In this document: positions 1 through 7,897 of the stretch, in pieces
How positions within the stretch are numbered: position 1 is the first letter of the stretch
Layout of the letters: each line of letters begins with the position of its first letter
Source of the DNA: Alphaproteobacteria bacterium
GTDB lineage: Bacteria; Pseudomonadota; Alphaproteobacteria; Acetobacterales; Acetobacteraceae
Reading direction: 5' to 3'
DNA: 33,312 nt
NCBI GenBank assembly: GCA_026400845.1
Contig: JAPLOH010000031.1
Span: 1-33,312 of the forward strand
The notes under the pieces: generated by a model
Database searches by the model: none
Told to the model about the DNA's origin: nothing
Seen by the model: the letters and a program-made list of their open reading frames with translations, nothing else
Program-made: the position numbers and the translations under genes

Positions 1-317
1 AGCAAGGCGTCGCGCATGGCGCCGGCGATCTCGTCGATCGCGGCGTTGGCGGTCTGGGCGTCGAGCAGCCGGCCTTTGTCCTCGTCCAGCGCCATCCGCT
101 GGGCTTCGACCTTCAGAGCAAGCTGCGCGACCTTGAGCCGAGCGTAGGGCGTCGCGTCACCCGACATCGAGCCACCCATACCACCACTCGCCAGGGGGGA
201 ACGGACAGGGTCGGCGGTCTCCACCATGCGGCGTCGGGTCTTCTCGACATCCCACTGGCTGTCCGGCTCGCGCTCGATCCGCCCCTTGGTGGCGGCTTTG
301 CGCAGGGCGGTCTCGGT
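1..317. repeat. Long direct repeat, left copy (prophage terminase region)
   Basis: Positions 1-317 align base for base, without gaps, to 32996-33312 in the same orientation. I counted about 32 mismatches by hand, which gives roughly 90% identity. Both copies lie inside terminase small-subunit genes, and most differences cluster in the linker after the HTH. The repeat probably continues beyond both ends of the window, so its true length is unknown. Confidence 0.9.
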
Positions 318-369
318 GACGCCGATGCGACGGGCGGCCTCGCGGGTCGAGGGGGTCAGTTCCGGCATG
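1..369 (-). CDS. Phage terminase small subunit, 3' end outside window
   Basis: This is the N-terminal 123 codons of a terminase small-subunit-like protein, which would bind phage DNA and recruit the large subunit for packaging. The reading frame is open from an ATG at 369 to the window edge. Residues about 7-33 (beginning STREAARRIGVTETALRKAA) form a helix-turn-helix of the Nu1/MerR-like winged type. A glycine/serine linker and then a charged helical stretch (KVAQLALKVEAQRMALDEDK) follow, as expected for oligomerisation. It is paralogous to the gene at 32839-33312: the two align without gaps over 317 bases at about 90% identity. The large subunit presumably lies to the left of the window. The start is well defined because the N-terminal HTH begins just after it. 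The family assignment rests on the right-hand copy, which directly precedes a recognisable GpA-type large subunit. Confidence 0.75.
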
Positions 370-385
370 GCGGCGACTCAGCCTC

Positions 386-407
386 CCATCGTGCAGGCAC
401 GATGGGG
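386..407. repeat. Perfect 10-bp inverted repeat upstream of terminase gene
   Basis: The arms CCCATCGTGC and GCACGATGGG are separated by only two bases (AG). The element begins 16 bases upstream of the terminase start codon at 369. It could be an operator, a packaging-site element or an RNA hairpin in the 5' leader. No T-run follows on either strand, so an intrinsic terminator is unlikely. Confidence 0.6.
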
Positions 408-565
408 CCCGTCCACGCCTCGCGATGGAGCGTCAGAAATGATGCAATGACAACGTCTTATCAGCTTGGCTCCGGTCGCCCGCAGCGCGAATGGTCCATC
501 ACGCCAGGGGGATACCCCGAGCGTCCGCCCCGACCAGACCGCTGGTGGGGCTCGGGGTTTTAGCA

Positions 566-586
566 GGCGCCCGATGGTCGGGCGCC
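566..586. repeat. Perfect 9-bp hairpin just before the RBS of the broken DUF3489 gene
   Basis: The arms GGCGCCCGA and TCGGGCGCC enclose a three-base loop. A Shine-Dalgarno-like AAGGAG (592-597) follows, and the ATG is at 605. The position suggests a leader hairpin that could affect translation or end upstream transcription. There is no following T-run. Confidence 0.5.
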
Positions 587-604
587 GCTACAAGGAGCAC
601 GCAA

Positions 605-1335
605 ATGAGCCGGTCCGCCGCCGCCACAATCGTCCTGAACCGCGCCGCCGAGCGCCCGGACGGCCGCCTCGAATTCCACCGCAAACTGCCCACCGCCGCA
701 CGGCACAAGATGATCGACGCCCTGCTGCGCGACGGCATCATCGCCAAGACCAAGGGCGACTACCGCCTCGGCGACGCCTCAACCCTGGTCGAGGACAGCG
801 CCAACGGGCTGATGCTCACCACCCTCGTCCTGACCGACGCCGGCTTCCGCGCCATCGACCGTGACCCGCCCGTGCCCGCCACGGACGCCAACACGGCGCA
901 ACACGCGGCTTCTGACGGGGCGGTGGCCCAGGAACCGCCGCGGTCGCCGACGCCCTCGACGCCGCCACTGTGGCGCCCACGCCGCGGGCCAACCTCCGCG
1001 CCGCCGCCGCCTCGGTGCTCGCCGCCTGGGACGACCAGGACAACCGCGATACCGACATCATCGCCGCCCTCGAGGCGCCAATGGAGGCGCTCCGCGCCCT
1101 GCTCGCCGAGAAGGCACCGCGCGAGGCGACCGCGCGGCGACGACAGGCCGATCGCCGGCACCCAGTTGATCCGCGAGTATCAGGGCGTCGAGCACGTCGT
1201 CACCGTCACCCGCGCGGCTACGACTACCAGGGCCGCCCCTACCAGTCCCTGTCCGCCATTGCCCGCGGCATCACCGGCACCCGCTGGAACGGGCGCGTCT
1301 TCTTCGGCCTGCGCCCGAGCCGAGGTGCAGCATGA
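605..1335 (+). pseudogene. Deletion-fused DUF3489 / DUF2924 remnant
   Basis: The ATG at 605 follows a good RBS. The first about 100 codons resemble the N-terminal part of DUF3489 proteins (RKLPTAARHKMIDALLRDG and LTDAGFRAIDRD). The frame then shifts between about 905 and 935, after which the neighbouring segment continues (ANLRAAAASVLAAWDDQDN, then ALEAPMEALRALLAEK). The DUF3489 domain that should follow is missing. Instead the sequence joins the C-terminal half of a DUF2924 protein (GTQLIREYQGVEHVVTVTR) in the first frame. A one-base deletion near 1214 moves the rest (GYDYQGRPYQSLSAIARGIT, ending RVFFGL) to another frame. The final TGA overlaps the recombinase ATG. In related genomes DUF3489, DUF2924 and a recombinase are consecutive genes, so this looks like a deletion between the first two plus small frameshifts. 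Confidence 0.7.
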
Positions 1336-2636
1336 AAAAGGGCATGAAGGCCGCGACCGCCATGCCGGCCGCGGTGCGGAAACTCCGCTGCGCCGTGTAC
1401 GCTCGGAAGTCGAGCGAGGAAGGGCTCGACAAGGAGTTCAACTCGCTCGATGCCCGGCACGAGTCCTGCGAGGCCTACATCGCTAGCCAGCGTGCCGAGG
1501 GTTGGGTATTGGTTCGCGACCGCTACGACGACGGCGGCGTCTCCGGCGGCACGTTGGAAAGGCCCGCTCTCAAACGCCTCATCGCCGATATCGAGGAGGG
1601 GCTGATTGATTGCGTAGTCGTTTATAAAATCGATCGCCTCAGCCGCGCCCTTTTGGACTTCTCGAAGCTGGTGGACGTGTTCGACGCCAACCAGGTGACC
1701 TTTGTGTCGGTGACGCAGTCGTTCAACACCACCACGTCGATGGGCCGGCTGACGCTCAACATATTGTTATCGTTTGCTCAATTCGAACGGGAAGTCATTG
1801 GCGAGCGCATCCGCGACAAGTTCGCCGCCTCCCGCAAACGGGGCATGTGGATGGGGGGCTGACCGTCGCTTGGCTATGACGTGCTGGAACGCAAGCTGGT
1901 GGTGAACGAAACCGAGGCGGCGCTGGTGCGGCGCATCTTTCAGGAGTTCGTCGAGTTGGAGTCGGGGACGAAGCTCACCCGGCAGCTTCACGTCGAGGGG
2001 GCCACGACGAAACGGGGGAGGCCGCTCAACAAGGTCGACATCTACCGCATCCTCAGCAACCGGGTGTATCTCGGCGACGCCGTGCACAAGGGCACCGCCT
2101 ATCCCGGCGAGCATGACGCAATCCTGACCCAGGTCACCTGGGAGGCCGCGCACGCCATACTGCAGGTCAACCCGCGGGTGCGCGTAAACCGCTCCCGCAA
2201 CACCACCGATCCCCTGCTGCGGGGCCTGATCTTCGACAGTGACGGCCGCGCCATGTCGCCGAGCCACGCCCGCGGGCGGCGCGGACAGGTATATAGGTAC
2301 TACACTAGCCAGGCGGTGTTGAAGGGCGGCGGGACGGAGCGGCCGGCAATCGCGCGGCTGCCGGCGTGTGAGATCGAGGCCGCGGTGGTGGCGCAGGTGC
2401 GCGCGTTGCTGCGCCAGCCCGAGGTGGTGGTTGGCACATGGCGGGCAGCGCGGGCGTCGGCGTCGGACGAAACGGAGCACGAGGTACTGCGGGCGCTGGA
2501 GCGGATCGAGCCGCTGTGGGACGAACTTTTCTATACCGAGAAGGCGCGGATCGTCCGGCTGCGGCTGGACGGACTCGGCAGTCTGGTGCGGGACCTTGAG
2601 GCGCGAAACACTGGCGTCGAGAGGGCGGCGGCATGA
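1332..2636 (+). pseudogene. Large serine recombinase interrupted by an in-frame TGA
   Basis: Residues 1-176 are a resolvase/invertase catalytic domain: CAVYARKSSE carries the nucleophilic serine, and YDDGGVSGGTLERPAL, YKIDRLSRALLDF and LLSFAQFEREVIGERIRDK are family motifs. The codon at 1860-1862 is TGA. The same frame then continues without a gap as the recombinase DNA-binding region (PSLGYDVLERKLVVNE, TTKRGRPLNKVDIYRILSNR, YLGDAVHKGTAYPGEHDAI) to a stop at 2636. One substitution (for example from CGA or TGG) explains the stop. The zinc-ribbon region has no cysteines in the usual places (GLIFDSDGRAMSPSHARGR). The gene overlaps both neighbours by ATGA junctions, so it was the middle of a coupled operon. 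Without readthrough only the catalytic domain is made, which should not recombine specific sites. An assembly error at the one base is the main alternative. Confidence 0.8.
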
Positions 2637-2946
2637 GCGCCGATGCACACACCCTGACGGTGGTCATACCGTTGGCCGTCAGGCCGCGCGGCGGGCGGAA
2701 GGTGATCATCACGCCCGACGTGCTGGAGGTGGAATCGCGGCACGACATCACCCTGATCGCGGCGGAGAAGATCAACGCCTCCTACGTCTCGCGTATCCTG
2801 CGGCTGACGCTGCTGGCGCCGGATGTGGTGGAGGCGATCCTCGACGCCGGCAATCGGAGGGAATGACGTTGCCGGGCCTGGTGGCGGGAGTGGCGGTGGA
2901 GTGGGAGGGGCAGAGGTTGGCGCTGGCTGCACCACTATCTCGGTAG
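2633..2946 (+). pseudogene. Small recombinase-associated protein, frameshifted
   Basis: The ATG overlaps the recombinase stop. The protein begins with a short polar segment (RPRGGRKVIITPD). It continues with the conserved motif AAEKINASYVSRILRLTLLA and PDVVEAILD, typical of a short HTH-like protein found after this recombinase type. The family normally continues DGRQPEGMTLPGL. Here a single missing G near 2847 changes the frame so that translation ends at 2866, while the expected residues (SEGMTLPGLVAGVAVEWEGQ) are intact in the next frame up to 2946. The segment between the N-terminus and AAEKIN also looks shortened. The function is unknown; the HTH-like helix pair suggests DNA binding alongside the recombinase. 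Confidence 0.7.
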
Positions 2947-3026
2947 CTAAGCGTCAGCGATCCCTCGATCAATCGGCACGTCTATAGAGCGCACCCGTGG
3001 TAAACCGGTACAGCGCGGCAACGCGG

Positions 3027-3809
3027 CTACTGCGGTGGCTTGGCCTCGATCGCGTCCATGGCGCGGCGCATGCCGGTGTTGCGGGAGCCGCCGAGGTAAG
3101 AGAGCAGCGAGTTCGTGCCTTCCTCCTCCAGCGCGGCGTCGAAATCCTGGTCAAGTGCGCGGTAAAGGGCGGCACGGACGAGCGACATCTCGAACGGAAA
3201 ATTGCCTGCGACCTTGCTCGCCAGGGCGGCGACGGCATCGGCAAGCTCGTCGGCTGGGACGACTCGGTTGACCAGGCCGATGCGATGAGCCTCGGTGGCA
3301 TCGATGAGATCCGTCGTGTAGAGCAGTTCGAAGGCCCGACCGGTGCCGACGATGCGGGCAAGATTGTAGAGCCCACCCATCGTCACCGTGGCGCCCACGC
3401 GCAACTCTGTGAAGCCGAATTTCGTTCCCTCGGCAGCAAGACGCATGTCGGCGAGCATGGCGAGTTCGCAGCCGCCACCCACGGCATAGCCATGCACGGC
3501 GGCGATCACCGGCTTGCGCATGGAGCGGAAAACCCGGGCGATGCGCTGCATCGGATCGATATGGTCGGCGCGGTAGGGCATATGCGGCGCGGTGCTCGGT
3601 GTCGCCTTGAGATCGGCCCCGGCGCAGAACGCACGGCCTGCGCCGCGCAGCACGACTACCAGTGCCTCAGCATCAGCGGCAGCCTGCTCGCCGGCGACGA
3701 CGAGGTCGGTGATCCAGGGGTCGTTGATGGCGTTCAGCACGCGGGGACGATTGAGGGTCACGAAGCCGGTGCTTGCCTCGCGGTGGTAGAGGACAGCGGG
3801 CTCGGTCAT
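3027..3809 (-). CDS. Enoyl-CoA hydratase/isomerase family protein
   Basis: This 260-residue crotonase-fold protein has the usual family length. RAFCAGADLK (59-68) and AVGGGCEL (109-116) form the oxyanion hole. Glu115 (GGGCEL) and Glu135 (FTEL) are 20 residues apart, as are the two catalytic glutamates of mitochondrial enoyl-CoA hydratase (Glu144 and Glu164), so hydratase or hydratase-like chemistry on a CoA thioester is likely. The C-terminal helical part (FEMSLVRAALYRALDQDFDA) is typical. It lies 16 bases downstream of the ADP-forming acyl-CoA synthetase gene on the same strand, so the two probably form an operon in which the synthetase activates an acid that this enzyme then processes. The substrate cannot be told from sequence. 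Confidence 0.9.
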   Translation of the reverse strand: MTEPAVLYHREASTGFVTLNRPRVLNAINDPWITDLVVAGEQAAADAEALVVVLRGAGRAFCAGADLKATPSTAPHMPYRADHIDPMQRIARVFRSMRKPVIAAVHGYAVGGGCELAMLADMRLAAEGTKFGFTELRVGATVTMGGLYNLARIVGTGRAFELLYTTDLIDATEAHRIGLVNRVVPADELADAVAALASKVAGNFPFEMSLVRAALYRALDQDFDAALEEEGTNSLLSYLGGSRNTGMRRAMDAIEAKPPQ

Positions 3810-3825
3810 GGCGGCGTCTCCTGGT

Positions 3826-5916
3826 TCAGGTGCTGTGGATCATCAGCGCGTCGACGGCGCAGGTGCCGAACGGGCCAGCGAGCAGAGGGTTGATGTCGAG
3901 CTCGACGAGACTGCCGGCGTTGTCGGCAGCGAAACGGCAGATGGAGAGAATGGCGGCGACCAGGGCTTTCCGGTCGGAGGGTGGCCGACCGCGGACGCCG
4001 GCGAGCAGGCGGCCGAGGGCGGTTGCATCGATCATCGCCTCGATGTCGGCGGCCTCGCGGGGCAGCGGCGCGACCGCGATGTCGTGCATCGTCTCGACCA
4101 ACACACCACCGGGGCCGAGCAGCAGGCAGAGGCCGAATTCAGGATCGGCCTTGATGCCGACAAAGACCTCTACACCGCCCGCCGCCATGGCCTGCACGAG
4201 GTAGCCGTCGAGCCGCAACGCGGGCCGCGTCGCGCGCAACCGGGCGGCCATGGCGGCGAATGCCGCGTTCAGGGCTGCCTCGTCGGCGATAGCGAGGGCA
4301 ACCGCGCCGGCGTCAGATTTGTGCGGCAGGCCGACGGACTGCGCCTTCAACGCGATGGGATAGTCGATCGCCGCGGCAGCGGCGCGGGCCTCGGCGAGAT
4401 TGCGGCACAGGATCGAGCGCGCCATCGGCACACCGGCGGCGGCGAGCCGGGCGGCGGCTTCGTGCTCCGCGAGGGCGATCGTTACATATCCGGCGGGCCG
4501 ACCGGGAACGAGCGGCGGCGGGGCCGCGCGGGTCCCGGCCTCACCGAAGCGGGTCGCCGCGGCCATCGCCCTGCCGGCACGCGCGAGGTCGGATGACCAG
4601 GCGAGCCCCGCATCGCGGGCCAACCCGATGCCGACATCGGTGTAGGGCCCGCCGACGAACACGCTCAGCACCGGACGCGGCGAGGCCGCCGCAACCCTGG
4701 CGACGGCTGCGACGCAGCGGGCGACATGCGGCAGCCCGGGGATGACAGCGATCAACTTGTCGAAGCCGGCATCGGCGCCGAAGGCATCGAGCGCGACCCC
4801 GGCGAGATCCGCCTCGTCGTCATAGCCGTAGCCGGCGACATCGAGCGGGTTCTGCGCGGTGACGAAGGGCGGCATGGCGGCGCGCAGGGTGATCGCGGTG
4901 GCCGCCGCCATGGCCGGCACGGACAGGCCGTCACCCTCGAGCAGGTCGGCCGCCAGGCTGGTCGCGCCGCCTGAGCCGATACAGACCACGCCGACCCCGC
5001 GCCCGGGGGTGAAGGCGGCCGGCAGCCGGTCGGCGAGCATGGCGCACTCCACCATGTCCTCGATCGTCGCAACGGTAATGATGCCGTGGCGAGCGAAGGC
5101 GGAAGCGGCGATGTCGGCCGCGCCGGCGAGGCTGCCGGTATGCGACAAGATGGCCCGCCGGCTGGCCGGGCTGCGGCCGGTCTTGAGCAGGATGACAGGA
5201 ATCCCGGCCGCGCGCGCCAGGCCGGCGGCGGCAAGGAAGTCGGCCGCATCGCGCAACCCCTCCATGTAGACGAGAATGGCCCGCGTCCGCCCGTCGGCGA
5301 CCATGAAGCGAATGCAGTCGGCCGTGGTGATATCCGCCTCGTTGCCGGAGGAGATCATGTGGCTGACGCCGATGCCCCGGCGGCGCAGGCTGTCGACAAT
5401 CAGGCTGGCGAAGGCGCCACTCTGCGAGATGATGCCGATGCCGCCTTCCGGCACCGGCTCCTCGAAGGTGGTCCCGAAGCAGGTCACCGCGCGATCGAGG
5501 AGATTGGCCACGCCGATACAGTTGGGGCCGCAAAGCCGCACGCCGGCAGCCCGGGCAGTGGTGAGCAGGGCCGCCTCGCGGGCAGCTCCCTCGGGGCCAG
5601 TTTCGCGAAAACCCGAGCTCGCCACGATGGCGGCGCCGATCCCCTTTCGGCCACACGCGGCAATGACGCCAGGCACGCGCTCGGCAGCGACGGCAACGAA
5701 GGCTAGGTCGATGGTTCCCACCGGCAGATCGTCCACTGCAGAAACACAGGGGGCGCCGAGCACCTCGGTGTATCTCGGGTTCACCGCATGGATCATGCCG
5801 GCGAACCCATGGCTGCGCAGGAAACCCAGAGCGCGACCGGCGTATTTCATCGGGTCCGGGGAGACGCCGACGAAGGCGACGGCGCGCGGGCGAAACAGGG
5901 CGTCGAGTTCAGCCAT
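3826..5916 (-). CDS. ADP-forming acyl-CoA synthetase (acetate-CoA ligase family), single chain
   Basis: The protein has about 696 residues with fused alpha and beta parts. The CoA-binding Rossmann domain comes first (FRPRAVAFVGVSPDP), then the succinyl-CoA-ligase-like domains (GIISQSGAFASLIVD), with the phosphohistidine motif SHTGSLAG (His259 from this start). An ATP-grasp domain ends the protein (IALKAQSVGLPHKSDAGAVA and LVELDINPLLA). The enzyme should make an acyl-CoA from acid, CoA and ATP with release of ADP and phosphate, or run in reverse. I chose the ATG at 5916 because GGAGG lies five bases upstream; 5919 and 5970 are alternative starts. It precedes the enoyl-CoA hydratase gene in an apparent operon. 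The acyl substrate is unknown. Confidence 0.9.
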   Translation of the reverse strand: MAELDALFRPRAVAFVGVSPDPMKYAGRALGFLRSHGFAGMIHAVNPRYTEVLGAPCVSAVDDLPVGTIDLAFVAVAAERVPGVIAACGRKGIGAAIVASSGFRETGPEGAAREAALLTTARAAGVRLCGPNCIGVANLLDRAVTCFGTTFEEPVPEGGIGIISQSGAFASLIVDSLRRRGIGVSHMISSGNEADITTADCIRFMVADGRTRAILVYMEGLRDAADFLAAAGLARAAGIPVILLKTGRSPASRRAILSHTGSLAGAADIAASAFARHGIITVATIEDMVECAMLADRLPAAFTPGRGVGVVCIGSGGATSLAADLLEGDGLSVPAMAAATAITLRAAMPPFVTAQNPLDVAGYGYDDEADLAGVALDAFGADAGFDKLIAVIPGLPHVARCVAAVARVAAASPRPVLSVFVGGPYTDVGIGLARDAGLAWSSDLARAGRAMAAATRFGEAGTRAAPPPLVPGRPAGYVTIALAEHEAAARLAAAGVPMARSILCRNLAEARAAAAAIDYPIALKAQSVGLPHKSDAGAVALAIADEAALNAAFAAMAARLRATRPALRLDGYLVQAMAAGGVEVFVGIKADPEFGLCLLLGPGGVLVETMHDIAVAPLPREAADIEAMIDATALGRLLAGVRGRPPSDRKALVAAILSICRFAADNAGSLVELDINPLLAGPFGTCAVDALMIHST

Positions 5917-5979
5917 CATGGCCTCCGGGCATCGGCAATGAGCGTGGTCGCGGTTGATGACGGCAGTCAATGGGCAGTG

Positions 5980-6105
5980 CCGTCGGCTGCGAAGATCAAC
6001 GCTGCCTGGGTTTCACTGATCCTGCTGGCGCCGGCGGTCATCGAGCCGATGCTCGATGGGCGGCAGCCGGAGAGGATGAAGCTGCCGGGGCTGCCGAAGC
6101 CGTCT
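5980..6105 (+). pseudogene. Relic of a second recombinase-associated accessory gene
   Basis: The frame reads SAAKINAAWVS, LILLAPAVIEPMLDGRQPE and RMKLPGL. This matches the accessory protein at 2633-2946 (AAEKINASYVS, LTLLAPDVVEAILD, then EGMTLPGL) but lacks a few residues, has no start or N-terminus, and stands without a recombinase. It retains the DGRQPE motif that the frameshift destroyed in the other copy. It is a fragment, not an expressed gene. It lies on the plus strand on the far side of the acyl-CoA operon. Confidence 0.65.
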
Positions 6106-6231
6106 CCTGTAGTATCGGGGTACTGCGCACTGCCGTCTCCGACTGAAGCTAGCAATAGCAGATCGCGCGTATAGTGCGTCACGCCCGCCCATGACGAGCC
6201 AGTGCGCATCCAAACGGGTTGCTGCTTGGTC

Positions 6232-6362
6232 ATGTTGACGTGGATGGAGACCGTCTTGGAGGGCCTGATCGGCGCCGGTCGACACGAACGCGCCGGCGAG
6301 CGCACCACCTACCGAAATGGCTATCGCAACCGATCGCTCGATACCGTCTCGGCAGCTCGCCG
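6232..6362 (+). mobile_element. IS256-type (Mutator) transposase fragment
   Basis: The frame from 6232 reads LEGLIGAGRHERAGERTTYR then NGYRNRSLDT. This matches the conserved N-terminal region of IS256-family transposases (ERTxxRTTYRNGYR...DT). The expected next residues, RLGS, appear after a one-base deletion near 6345. The catalytic DDE region is absent and no terminal inverted repeats are visible. It is a dead remnant about 130 bases long. Confidence 0.6.
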
Positions 6363-6483
6363 CCCTCCCCCGCCCGTGTTGCCACCTGCCATCATCCCGA
6401 CTAGCCCCCACCGGAACGGCTACCCATAGGCCGGGCACTGGACCCGTCCGGCGCCGACAATTCTCCCGGAGGAGGCGATCCGC

Positions 6484-7890
6484 ATGCGCATACCGCGTCG
6501 TTGGCTCAGCGCCCTGTTACTCACAGGGCTCGTCACAACCCAGGCCCCCCCGCCCGCCGCCGCGCAGGACAGCGAGGCACTCGCCTACTACCGTCAAGCC
6601 AAGATCAACTGGCGCCAGGCCGAGGGCCAGTCCCTCACCATCGGCCTCAACAAGCACCCCTTTACCGAATCCCTGCTGCCCCTCATCCCGCAGTTCCGCG
6701 CCCTGACCGGCATCAACGTCGACTACCTCATCCTCCCCGAAGCCGAGTACTTCACAAAGCTCGCCGCCGACCTCTCCCAGCAGCGCGGTGAATTCTCCGT
6801 CATCATGACCGCCCCGATCCGCAACTGGGGCTACGTCATCCCTGACTGGATCCTTCCCCTCGACGGCTTCCTCAGCGACCCCAAGCTCACCGACCGGGCC
6901 TGGTACAACCTGGAGGACTTCTTCCCCGGCCTGCTCGCCTCCAACCGCTGGAGCGGCAAGATCGGCGGCGGCATCGGCGAGGGACCGCTCTATTCCATCC
7001 CCGTCCTCTCCGAGACCTACATCCTTGCCTACCGCAAGGACATCTTCGAGCAGTACAACATCAAGATCCCCACCACCATCGAGGAGATGGCCGAGGCGGC
7101 CCGCCTCGTGAAGAAGAACGCCGGCATCGCCGGCATCACCGCCCGCGGCACCCCCTCCGTCGCCTCCATCGGCACCGGCTTCATCAGCGGTCTCAAGTCC
7201 TACACGGACAACCAGTGGGGCGAGCTCGACGCCCAGCTCAGGGGCAACCTGCATGACCCCCGCTCGGTCAAATACACCGAAACCTGGGTCAACATGGTCC
7301 GTGAAAGTGGCCCGCCGAACTGGGCCAACGTCCAGTGGTACGACGCCATGGAGGCCTTCACCGCCGGCCAGGCTGGCATGATCGCCGACGCCGATTTTTT
7401 CGCCGCCAACTACGAGGACCCCAGCAAGTCCAAGGTCGCCGGCAAGGTCGGCTACGCCCTCCTGCCCGCCGGCCCCGGCGGCAAGACCTACGCCAGCCTC
7501 TCCACCTGGGCGCTCGGCATCAACAAGGCCACCAAGAACAAGGATGCCGCCTGGCTCTTCGTCCAATGGGCCACCGCCCAGCGGACCCTGCTCAACGCCA
7601 CCCTCGGCTTCCGCAACTATAACCCCACCCGCTCCTCCGTCTTCAATGACCCCGAAGTGCAGAAAGTCATGGGCTCATGGGGCAACGGCAACTACCTCAA
7701 GACCGTCGCCCGCAACCTCGAAACCGCCCGCGTCGCCTGGATTCCCCAGCCCGAGCGTGTCCGCGTTGGCGACATCTGGGCCCGCTCGCTACATGAGATC
7801 TACTTCCAGAAAATGTCCGCCGCCGACGCCCTCAAGCGCGCCGACGCGGAAATCGACAAGGTGCTGAAGGAGGCCGGCATCCGGCCGTAG
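6484..7890 (+). CDS. ABC transporter extracellular solute-binding protein, family 1 (sugar type)
   Basis: The 468-residue protein starts with a Sec signal peptide (arginines, a hydrophobic core, then PPPAAAQDS, cleavage probably after AAA), so it should be periplasmic. The body is a family-1 binding protein: LTIGLNKHPFTESLLPLI at the start, an extended hinge region (GPLYSIPVLSETYILAYRKD), AFTAGQAGMIADADFFAA, and GPGGKTYASLSTWALGINK. A strong RBS, GGAGGAGG at 6468-6475, sits eight bases before the ATG. Two permease genes follow within a few bases, giving a MalEFG-like order. The ligand is probably a sugar or polyol, from family membership only. No ATPase gene is adjacent. Confidence 0.9.
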   Translation: MRIPRRWLSALLLTGLVTTQAPPPAAAQDSEALAYYRQAKINWRQAEGQSLTIGLNKHPFTESLLPLIPQFRALTGINVDYLILPEAEYFTKLAADLSQQRGEFSVIMTAPIRNWGYVIPDWILPLDGFLSDPKLTDRAWYNLEDFFPGLLASNRWSGKIGGGIGEGPLYSIPVLSETYILAYRKDIFEQYNIKIPTTIEEMAEAARLVKKNAGIAGITARGTPSVASIGTGFISGLKSYTDNQWGELDAQLRGNLHDPRSVKYTETWVNMVRESGPPNWANVQWYDAMEAFTAGQAGMIADADFFAANYEDPSKSKVAGKVGYALLPAGPGGKTYASLSTWALGINKATKNKDAAWLFVQWATAQRTLLNATLGFRNYNPTRSSVFNDPEVQKVMGSWGNGNYLKTVARNLETARVAWIPQPERVRVGDIWARSLHEIYFQKMSAADALKRADAEIDKVLKEAGIRP

Positions 7891-7897
7891 TCCACCC

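Noticed and set aside
6517-7566. A 349-codon minus-strand open frame opposite the sugar-binding protein gene
   Set aside because: It is Gly, Asp, Val and Glu-rich antisense of a well-supported gene, with no family motifs and no ribosome site.
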